Origin: Bacteroidaceae bacterium
GTDB taxonomy: Bacteria > Bacteroidota > Bacteroidia > Bacteroidales > Bacteroidaceae
Direction of reading: 5' to 3'
Assembly: GCA_017615835.1 (NCBI GenBank)
Contig: JAFZZI010000031.1
Coordinates: 1-64,000 of the forward strand
DNA: 64,000 nt
The notes below the pieces were generated by a model. The model worked only from the letters and a program-made list of their open reading frames with translations. It was not told the origin of the DNA and ran no database searches. The translations under genes and the position numbers were made by a program. Shown one piece after another: positions 27,699 through 34,362 of the stretch. Position 1 is the stretch's first letter; each line of letters begins with the position of its first letter.

Positions 27699-29348
27699 TT
27701 ATTCTTTAAATTCTGACAGGGTTATTGAATCGCTGCACAACGCGGCTACCTCGTGACGGTGCGTAATAAGCAGTATTGTCTTGTCTGTGCATTGGGCCAA
27801 CAGACGGCTGAACAGTTCACGCTCCGTAACGCTGTCAAGTGCAGAGCTTATCTCGTCAAGCAGAAGTATGCTGCCGGGACGCAGCAGTCCGCGGGCAATG
27901 GCGATGCGCTGAGCCTGTCCCTCGCTCAATCCGACAGCGCGCTCTCCAAGAATGGTGTCCAGGCCGTCAGGCAGGTCGAAAACAAAGTCTGCCATTGCTG
28001 TGTGCAATGCCTGCCTGAGTTCTGAATCTGTGGCATCAGGATGTGCCAGTTGCAGATTGTAGCGTATTGTGCCGCTCATGAGCGTGTTGCCCTGAGGTAC
28101 GAATACCATGTGACGGCGCGTACCAGGTCCCGCAGTTGTGCGGGTCTTGCCGTCAAATATGGTTATACTGCCCGAATCCGGTTCGGCGAATCCGAGCAGA
28201 AGACGGAACAAGGTGGTTTTTCCGATTCCGGTAGGCCCGACTATAGCTGTTCGCGAGCCGGGTTCAAACCTGTGTGTAAAACTGTTCAGGACCTTGTGGT
28301 CAACATCGGCATAACTGTAGCTGACGTTCTGCATCTCCACGCCCAGGAGTTGTCCTGTCGGATTGATCGCCGATTCATCGTCAGATACGGGACTCTCGGT
28401 CTCAAACTGCTCAAGTTCTGCAAGCCTGTCAATGCCGGCTGAGGTGTGCATCAGTTGCGGCAGGAGGTTCAATAATCCCAAAATGGGTTGCTGTATCTGG
28501 CCTACCAGTTGCAGAAACGATGTCATGACGCCAATTGTGATGACTCCAGAACGCAGCTGGAGACCACCCCAAATGAAAGCCAGCAAATAACCAAGCGAGA
28601 AACAGGCCGACAGCATCGAGCGCGTTAGTGCCGTGAAGCGGGTCCTGCGGCCCACGCTGGCCATCAGTCCCTCCTGCATTTCATCTACCTGACCGGTAAG
28701 CCAGTCGGTACTCTCCATTGAGCGTATTACTTCATTGTGTTCCAATCCCTCCTGCATAGTCATCTGTATCCGACTCTCACGGCTACGTATGTCATGGGTC
28801 ATCTGACGCAGACGTCGCGCAATGAGTTTCCCCATAATCAGGAAAAGTGGTGTGAGCAGAAGCAGCACCCACGCCAAGGTGGCATCCATCCAATGGAGCA
28901 GAAAAAATGCTCCAAGCAGCCTGCAGCCTGTCACTATTACCTCGGGAATCATTGAAGCTACGGTCTCGCTCACCTGGTCAATATCCTTTTCGAGCCTTGA
29001 TACCAGCTCGCCTGAGTGCAAAGGCTGTCCTTCGTACAGCTTGCGATACATCAGTCTGCCGAAAATACGCAGTCTCAAACTATTAGACTGCTGTGTCTGA
29101 GCCTTTACTCCCCAGTAGTAATAAAGCTGTCTCAGGACTATGCTTCCCAAGGCAGCTGACACCAGAAGACAAACCATCTGTATGATGTCACGACTGGTCC
29201 CGGTGTGTATTGTGACATCTATGAACGTCTTGCACAGCCACACCATGCCCAAGCCAAGTCCAACCTGTGCCAATCCGACCAAGACCCTTGCAGCCATGTT
29301 CGTGCGAATGCCCAGGGAACTCTGCCATATCCAGCGCAAATACTTCAT
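27699..29348 (-). CDS. ABC exporter, fused transmembrane and ATPase domains
   Basis: A 549-residue half-transporter of the MsbA/LapB-like export type. Six membrane segments occupy about residues 15-300 (for example LGSIVLRQLYYYWG and SLGYLLAFIWGGL), then the ATPase: Walker A GPTGIGKTT, Q-loop VFVPQGNT, signature LSEGQAQR and Walker B ILLLDEISSALD, with the switch His in THRHE. The signature reads LSEGQ instead of LSGGQ, a change at the residue contacting ATP. No N-terminal C39 peptidase domain is fused. It follows the S24/S26-type peptidase gene by 28 nt, suggesting processing and export of a peptide, but no precursor was found. It is the last gene of a run starting at cbiA. Confidence 0.88.
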   Translation of the reverse strand: MKYLRWIWQSSLGIRTNMAARVLVGLAQVGLGLGMVWLCKTFIDVTIHTGTSRDIIQMVCLLVSAALGSIVLRQLYYYWGVKAQTQQSNSLRLRIFGRLMYRKLYEGQPLHSGELVSRLEKDIDQVSETVASMIPEVIVTGCRLLGAFFLLHWMDATLAWVLLLLTPLFLIMGKLIARRLRQMTHDIRSRESRIQMTMQEGLEHNEVIRSMESTDWLTGQVDEMQEGLMASVGRRTRFTALTRSMLSACFSLGYLLAFIWGGLQLRSGVITIGVMTSFLQLVGQIQQPILGLLNLLPQLMHTSAGIDRLAELEQFETESPVSDDESAINPTGQLLGVEMQNVSYSYADVDHKVLNSFTHRFEPGSRTAIVGPTGIGKTTLFRLLLGFAEPDSGSITIFDGKTRTTAGPGTRRHMVFVPQGNTLMSGTIRYNLQLAHPDATDSELRQALHTAMADFVFDLPDGLDTILGERAVGLSEGQAQRIAIARGLLRPGSILLLDEISSALDSVTERELFSRLLAQCTDKTILLITHRHEVAALCSDSITLSEFKE

Positions 29349-29376
29349 ATCGGTTTACTTGGATTACTCGATAATG

Positions 29377-29811
29377 TCACAAACGGTTAACCTTCACATA
29401 AACATACAACAGATAGCGTCTCAGGGGAAGCAGCCAGCGCCATAGCTGTGCAGCCATCACCATGCGGCGAGAGTAAAGCCGGCACTTGCTGCCGTCACTG
29501 TGCACGATATGAGTTACCAGTGCCTTCACTCCATCAAATCCGCACACCTCCCTGCAAGACAGGTTTCCGTCGCCCATGAGTGTTATGCAACCATCCCCGA
29601 CATTCACTATGCGGTGAACGACATAACGGCTGTCAGGCAGCAAGGCCAGTACTACCTGACCCTTTTCAGGAACCGTCGGACGCTCAAGCAGCACACTGTC
29701 ACGTCCGCCGACGATGAACGGCAACATGCTTCGGCCCTTGACAGGCATGGTAACGCCATATCCTTCGTTCACCAGCCTCAATGCTTCCTGTATTATCTCA
29801 CTGTCTGTCAT
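29377..29811 (-). CDS. S24/S26-family peptidase (signal peptidase-like), Ser-His type
   Basis: A 144-residue protein with the S24/S26 fold. GRSMLPFI gives the nucleophile S28; VVHRIV supplies H66 where bacterial signal peptidase I has Lys, so the likely dyad is Ser-His as in SipW/archaeal enzymes. LMGDGN further on is another fold landmark. There is no N-terminal membrane anchor; the C-terminus is amphipathic and basic (AAQLWRWLLPLRRYLL), maybe a membrane-surface helix. In Bacteroidetes such small S24/S26 proteins occur beside ABC exporters and sometimes PqqD-like proteins in peptide-export or RiPP-like loci; here only the exporter is present. Catalytic competence and substrate are unknown. 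Confidence 0.78.
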   Translation of the reverse strand: MTDSEIIQEALRLVNEGYGVTMPVKGRSMLPFIVGGRDSVLLERPTVPEKGQVVLALLPDSRYVVHRIVNVGDGCITLMGDGNLSCREVCGFDGVKALVTHIVHSDGSKCRLYSRRMVMAAQLWRWLLPLRRYLLYVYVKVNRL

Positions 29812-29866
29812 ATCTGCTACGCCTCTTGATTCTTAACGGAAGAACTGTCTTGAATATCCGGCCTGA

Positions 29867-30457
29867 CTAAGGATTATCTGTTGTACCGGAGTTCCTGTTC
29901 TTGTACGAGAAGGCGTTCCATCTCTCTTCGGGAATGGAGGAGAGATGGAGTTCGAAACGTGCCAGAACGAACAGAAGGTCAGACAGGCGGTTGACAAAAC
30001 TGAGGACAGGTTGCGGCAACGGGTCCTGACGGTTCAGAGTGCAGAGTCTTCGCTCTGCACGGCGTGCGACGGTGCGGGCATACTGGAGCTGGGCTGAGAG
30101 TGGAGTTCCACCAGGCAGCAGGAAATGACCTCCATCCGGCATCCGGACTGTAAGTGAGTCCATCCACTCCTCGCAGCGGCGGTCCATTTCAGGATCCAAG
30201 CTGTTGGGATTGGAAGTACGAAGGTCTGAAGGAGTAGCGACATGACTCATGACGGTCATGAGTTGAATCTGTATCTGTTTCAGTTTAGTATCCCATTCAT
30301 GTCCGGACGGCAGCATGCTGCGTATAATGCCTATCTGAGCATTGAGTTCGTCAAGAGAACCATTGGCCTCGACGCGAATGTCATCCTTTGGGACCCTCTC
30401 GCCTCCGTGAATGCCGGTAGTGGCGAAGTCGCCTGTACGTGTGTATATACGTTTCAT
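29867..30457 (-). CDS. PduO-type ATP:cob(I)alamin adenosyltransferase
   Basis: A 196-residue adenosyltransferase that moves the 5'-deoxyadenosyl group of ATP to cob(I)alamin or a corrinoid precursor. The N-terminal ATP-binding motif is TRTGDFATTG (usually TxTGDxGxT), followed by EANGSLDELNAQIG; the C-terminal helices carry ARTVARRAERRL and VNRLSDLLFVLAR, with the Arg and Asp residues conserved in PduO/MMAB enzymes. Length is normal. It starts 23 nt after the cbiA stop, so adenosylation is coupled genetically with a,c-diamide formation, the order of the pathway. The Ala for Gly in the ATP motif is a small oddity. Confidence 0.93.
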   Translation of the reverse strand: MKRIYTRTGDFATTGIHGGERVPKDDIRVEANGSLDELNAQIGIIRSMLPSGHEWDTKLKQIQIQLMTVMSHVATPSDLRTSNPNSLDPEMDRRCEEWMDSLTVRMPDGGHFLLPGGTPLSAQLQYARTVARRAERRLCTLNRQDPLPQPVLSFVNRLSDLLFVLARFELHLSSIPEERWNAFSYKNRNSGTTDNP

Positions 30458-30480
30458 CTTTTATCATTATGTTTTCCGTC

Positions 30481-31791
30481 TCACTGCCAAAGCCTGAAAA
30501 GGTCGGTCTCGCCCCAGTACCAGTGCGTATATCCTGCGACGACATTAAGATGACGGAAAAGACAGGTGTCGGTGACTATTCCCTCAGCGTCGGTCTGTTC
30601 GGCAGCCGAAAGAAGCTGTCCGTGGTTAGTGATGCTTGAATAGTGGAACTCATGCCCATGGAAAACCGTATTCCCCCACTCCATTCTGCGGTATCCGAGG
30701 TGAAGTCTGGCCTGATTCATTGTACAGTCGAGCGGCAGGACGCCTGACATGGGGAATTTGGTGCCTGTCGCATCGGTTAGCGAGCGTGACAGGTATATCA
30801 TTCCACCGCATTCGGCCATAATCCGCCCGCCTGAGGATGCATAACTGCGAAGTTGGTCTGCAAGCCGCGTATTGGCGGAGAGGGTCTCGGCAAAAAGTTC
30901 GGGATAGCCGCCGGGCAGATAGACGAGGTCGGCCTGCGGAAGGTGGTCGCCGGCAAGCGGACTGAATGTAATGACTGTGCCGGAAGCGGCAAGGCGGTCA
31001 ATATTCACGCGATAGGTGAAGTTGAAAGCGCTGTCGCTGGCCACGGCTATGCGAAGTCCGGTCTGCGACATTGGTCTGACCGGATCGGTGCTACAGTCAG
31101 TGGAGACTGTTGGTGATGTTGTCCGGCACAGTTGCAAAAGTCGTTCAATCCTGACATGGCGCTCAACCAGATCGGCGATGCGGTCGGCAAGCAAGTCTAT
31201 CTCAGATTCGGCACCCACAGTCAGCCCGAGATGTCGTGAAGGCACCTGTATTTCAGGACAGCGCGGAAGGCAGCCCAACAGTTCGACGCCTACGTCCCTG
31301 CAAGCCTGTTCGAGCAACTTTGCATGACGGTCTGAACCAACCTGGTTAAAGATGACACCGGCAATGCGCAGATCTTGCCTGAAAGTGCAGAGTCCATGCA
31401 ACAGTGCAGCCATTGTATAAGCCGTGGAACGGGCATTTATGATGATTATGACAGGCAAGTCGAGAAGCATTGCAATATGGGCGCTGCTGCCTTTCATCCT
31501 GTCGTAGCCGTCAAAAAGCCCCATGACACCTTCAGTTACGCAGACATCGGCGGAAACTGAATAGTGCCTATAGACGGACCTTACATGATTTTCAGAGGCA
31601 AGCCAGGTATCGAGGTTTACAGAACGGTTGCCGGAGGCAATACCGTGAAAAAGAGTATCAATGTAGTCCGGACCACATTTAAAGGGTTGCACCGCAAAGC
31701 CACGGCGACTTAGAGCCCGTAACAAGCCTATTGTGACTGTTGTCTTTCCGCTTCCGCTTGCAGCGGCTCCTATCAGCATGTGGGCTGTCAT
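30481..31791 (-). CDS. cbiA: Cobyrinate a,c-diamide synthase
   Basis: A 436-residue CbiA/CobB enzyme that amidates the a and c carboxylates of cobyrinic acid using glutamine and ATP. The N-terminal half is a dethiobiotin-synthetase-like ATPase with P-loop GAAASGSGKTT (residues 7-17), and VTEGVMGLFDGY as the downstream Mg/ATP motif. The C-terminal half is a class I glutamine amidotransferase domain: YLPGGYPELFAE, then the nucleophilic Cys in MAECGGMIYL, and a final GHEFHYS. A clear TAnnTTTG box lies 28 nt upstream on its own strand. The gene is divergent from the riboswitch-controlled receptor and does not share that riboswitch. It heads the run cbiA, pduO-type, peptidase, exporter. Confidence 0.95.
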   Translation of the reverse strand: MTAHMLIGAAASGSGKTTVTIGLLRALSRRGFAVQPFKCGPDYIDTLFHGIASGNRSVNLDTWLASENHVRSVYRHYSVSADVCVTEGVMGLFDGYDRMKGSSAHIAMLLDLPVIIIINARSTAYTMAALLHGLCTFRQDLRIAGVIFNQVGSDRHAKLLEQACRDVGVELLGCLPRCPEIQVPSRHLGLTVGAESEIDLLADRIADLVERHVRIERLLQLCRTTSPTVSTDCSTDPVRPMSQTGLRIAVASDSAFNFTYRVNIDRLAASGTVITFSPLAGDHLPQADLVYLPGGYPELFAETLSANTRLADQLRSYASSGGRIMAECGGMIYLSRSLTDATGTKFPMSGVLPLDCTMNQARLHLGYRRMEWGNTVFHGHEFHYSSITNHGQLLSAAEQTDAEGIVTDTCLFRHLNVVAGYTHWYWGETDLFRLWQ

Positions 31792-31819
31792 ATCCGCAGT
31801 GTGAATCCTGTATTTTTTA

Positions 31820-31827
31820 CAAAAATA
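31820..31827 (-). promoter_or_regulatory. -7 box of cbiA operon
   Basis: TATTTTTG on the minus strand, matching TAnnTTTG, 28 nt before the cbiA ATG. The predicted leader, about 22 nt, is too short to contain a riboswitch. Confidence 0.55.
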
Positions 31828-31848
31828 GTGAAATCATTCAAAAAATTG

Positions 31849-31856
31849 TACCTTTG
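31849..31856 (+). promoter_or_regulatory. -7 box of riboswitch-controlled btuB operon
   Basis: TACCTTTG, an exact TAnnTTTG match, ends 4 nt before the first base of the riboswitch at about 31861, the position expected if the RNA starts with the aptamer. Confidence 0.65.
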
Positions 31857-31860
31857 CAGT

Positions 31861-32030
31861 AGGTTTGGTGATGCTACCGCCTCCGGTGGAAGCATAGAGG
31901 GAATCCGGTAAAAGCCGGAGCAGTGCCCGCTACTGTATGGTTCCATCATCTTCAGCAGACTTTGCCACTGCCGCAATGCGGCGGGAAGGCGCATGACAGA
32001 GGAACCGAGCCAGGAAACCTGCCAGACCCT
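31861..32030 (+). ncRNA. Cobalamin (AdoCbl/B12) riboswitch
   Basis: The leader contains the full set of cobalamin-riboswitch landmarks: the 5' helix (GGTTTGGTGATGC), the conserved core GAATCCGGTAAAAGCCGG followed by GCCCGCTACTGTA (31901-31937), GGCGGGAAGGCG in the central arm, and the closing B12 box GAGCCAGGAAACCTGCC (32007-32023). Binding of cobalamin is expected to reduce expression of the downstream receptor genes. A strong hairpin without U-tract (32039-32066) precedes the ATG at 32082, which suggests control of translation rather than termination. The long open frame starting at 31923 lies inside this RNA and is not a coding start. Confidence 0.97.
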
Positions 32031-32038
32031 ATTTCATT

Positions 32039-32066
32039 GGAGACTGTCCCGGGACAGGACATCTCC
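32039..32066 (+). promoter_or_regulatory. Candidate riboswitch expression-platform hairpin
   Basis: GGAGACTGTC (32039-32048) pairs with GACAG (32053-32057) and TCTCC (32062-32066), with loop CCGG and a 4-nt bulge GACA on the 3' side. It includes the 14-bp palindrome CTGTCCCGGGACAG and ends 15 nt before the receptor ATG. No T-run follows. Confidence 0.55.
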
Positions 32067-32081
32067 TTGGGAGTCGGAAAT

Positions 32082-34352
32082 ATGATAAAGAGAGTTTTCT
32101 TCACTGCGGTCGTGCTTATTGCGGCCATGTCTGCCTATCCCCAAAAATCGGTAAGCGGAAGAGTAGTGAATGCTGACAACGGAGAACCTGTGCCCAACGC
32201 CAGCATTCGGGTTGACCACAGTCTGTCGGGGGGCTCGACGAACAACAAGGGAGAATTCACCCTGAACAACCTGCCGGAAGGACGGGAGTTGGTTCTGAGT
32301 GTTACCCATGTGTCGTTTCTGCCGAAAAGACAAACTGTCAAATCGGGTGACAGCGACATAGTGATTGAACTTCAGGAAAGTCACATTAATCTGGATCAGG
32401 TGGTTGTGACCGGTACAGGCACACACCGCAGGTCAGACAATTCTACTGTTCCTGTGCAGGTGATAACCGCAAACGATGTCAGAAACATTGGAACTGCCAG
32501 CCTTGAGGCTACGCTTGTGGCAATGTCGCCAAACGTGACGACAGTGACGAACGGAATGGGAACTTTCCTGAATATCAACGGTGTGGGACAGGACTACATG
32601 CTGGTACTGGAGAACGGACGGCGCGTCGTTGGAGATGACCGCTATTCAAGGATTAACACAGGAAACATCAAACGAATTGAGATACAAAACGGTGCTGCCT
32701 CTGCCCTTTACGGCAGCGAGGCAATCGGTGGCGTAATAAATATAATCACAGACGACCGAAAGAACGGCACCGAAGTGTCGTCACAGACACGGTTGGCCAG
32801 CAAGGGACGTTTTACCCAAAGCATCGATGCCGATGTCAGCATCGGGAAATTGAGGTCTTATACGGTCTTCAAGCGTCAGGAAGCTGACAACTGGCAGGTA
32901 AACGACATTGACGAAGAGGGTTATAAGACCGGAAGGCCAATGTCGGTAGGATTCAGGAGTAACAATGTAAACCAGCGTTTTTCATTCAGTGTCAACGATC
33001 GGCTGAACTTGTCGCTGAGAGGAAACTATTTTGAATACTCGACGCTCAGGCCTCAGTCAGCCACATACTTCAAGAAGAGCAGTTCAAAGGATGCGGAAGG
33101 CAACTATATATATAAGGAGACTCAGGCCTACACGTACGACATGGCACACAATTCATGGATGTATGGTGCCGGTATGGACTACATGGTGAGTCCGTCCGTC
33201 TATATTGAGGCAGACTTCTATGCAGACAACTATACTTCGCTTTACAGGTATTTCACGAAAAGCGGGGATTTCATGCCCGGTGATGAACAGAAACGAAAGG
33301 AGACACACTATTACGACGGTAGCGTCAAAGGAATACTGAAACCGGACAAGGCTAATAAGTTGTCAGTTGGTCTTGAATACATCAACGAACGGCTGGAGAG
33401 CGAGTCGGACAACATCGAGTCCGTGGGAACGCAGACCGGAGCCCTGTTTGTGCAGGATGAAATATCTATGACAAAGTGGCTTCAGGGCGTCGTAGGTCTG
33501 AGGTATATTTACAACGAGGACTTCAAGCATCATCTGACTCCGAATGTGTCACTTATGTTCAAACCCGGACGGTTTATTTTCAGGGCGGCATGGTCAACAG
33601 GCTACAGAGCCCCCACCCTGAGTCAGATATATGCCACCGACCAGAGCAAGACGGCAAGCAGATGTACGGTGGGCAACACTGGTCTGAGACCGGAGAGAAG
33701 CAATTTCTGGTCACTTAATGCAGAGTATTCTAACCCATGGTTTTCGCTGCGTGTTACGGGTCTTCTCAATGACATCCGCGACATGATCAACTATCGCGTA
33801 CTCAGCGATGCTGAGATAGATGCAATGGGATATGGAGAGCTTCACAAGGATTTCGCAATCGTGCGTCAGCGCGACAATGTTGACAGAGCCAAGATAAAGA
33901 GCCTGAGCATCAGCGCCAATGCATATCTTGGAGCGGGAATATCGATAGGAGGAGGTTACGTTCTGACCGACTCAGAGGCGAGATCTTACGGCAACGACGA
34001 AAACGGACAGGAGACAGTGACTGTGACACCTGTAGACAAAAGCGTAAGGCACTCCGGAAATGTGAATGCCCGCTGGGACTGGAGCCGTGGCAAGTACCAT
34101 CTGAACGTAACGCTTAACGGCCATATTCAGGGAGAACGCTACTCCAGTACCTACGGTTATGCACCTGGTTACAGTCAATGGGATCTTAACACCAGCCACT
34201 CGTTCTATTTGGACGAATTCATTGTAGAGCCAGGGATTGGCATCGAGAATATTTTCAACAACCGCGACGAAAGGCCCTGGAACAGTAATTTCTCGACCAT
34301 CTCTCCGGGGACTTCGGTCATGGTAAGCCTGGTTCTGAGATACAAGAAATAG
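32082..34352 (+). CDS. TonB-dependent outer-membrane corrinoid receptor (BtuB-like) 1
   Basis: A 756-residue TonB-dependent receptor. The start is the ATG at 32082, giving a signal peptide (FFTAVVLIAAMSAYPQ); the frame is open upstream but that runs through the riboswitch. Residues about 23-105 form a carboxypeptidase-regulatory-like sandwich (VSGRVVNADNGEPVPNASI), common in Bacteroidetes receptors. A plug follows (VVVTGTGTHRRSDNSTVPV to ALYGSEAIGGVINIIT), then a 22-strand barrel ending ...SLVLRYKK. Riboswitch control and the neighbouring corrinoid genes identify cobalamin or another corrinoid as the likely ligand. A second receptor follows after 10 nt. Which corrinoid each prefers is not visible from sequence. 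Confidence 0.92.
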   Translation: MIKRVFFTAVVLIAAMSAYPQKSVSGRVVNADNGEPVPNASIRVDHSLSGGSTNNKGEFTLNNLPEGRELVLSVTHVSFLPKRQTVKSGDSDIVIELQESHINLDQVVVTGTGTHRRSDNSTVPVQVITANDVRNIGTASLEATLVAMSPNVTTVTNGMGTFLNINGVGQDYMLVLENGRRVVGDDRYSRINTGNIKRIEIQNGAASALYGSEAIGGVINIITDDRKNGTEVSSQTRLASKGRFTQSIDADVSIGKLRSYTVFKRQEADNWQVNDIDEEGYKTGRPMSVGFRSNNVNQRFSFSVNDRLNLSLRGNYFEYSTLRPQSATYFKKSSSKDAEGNYIYKETQAYTYDMAHNSWMYGAGMDYMVSPSVYIEADFYADNYTSLYRYFTKSGDFMPGDEQKRKETHYYDGSVKGILKPDKANKLSVGLEYINERLESESDNIESVGTQTGALFVQDEISMTKWLQGVVGLRYIYNEDFKHHLTPNVSLMFKPGRFIFRAAWSTGYRAPTLSQIYATDQSKTASRCTVGNTGLRPERSNFWSLNAEYSNPWFSLRVTGLLNDIRDMINYRVLSDAEIDAMGYGELHKDFAIVRQRDNVDRAKIKSLSISANAYLGAGISIGGGYVLTDSEARSYGNDENGQETVTVTPVDKSVRHSGNVNARWDWSRGKYHLNVTLNGHIQGERYSSTYGYAPGYSQWDLNTSHSFYLDEFIVEPGIGIENIFNNRDERPWNSNFSTISPGTSVMVSLVLRYKK

Positions 34353-34362
34353 AGTAATTACT

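Noticed and set aside
31923-32081. Upstream extension of the first receptor gene
   Set aside because: It would begin inside the cobalamin riboswitch and lacks a signal peptide; the ATG at 32082 gives a proper one.
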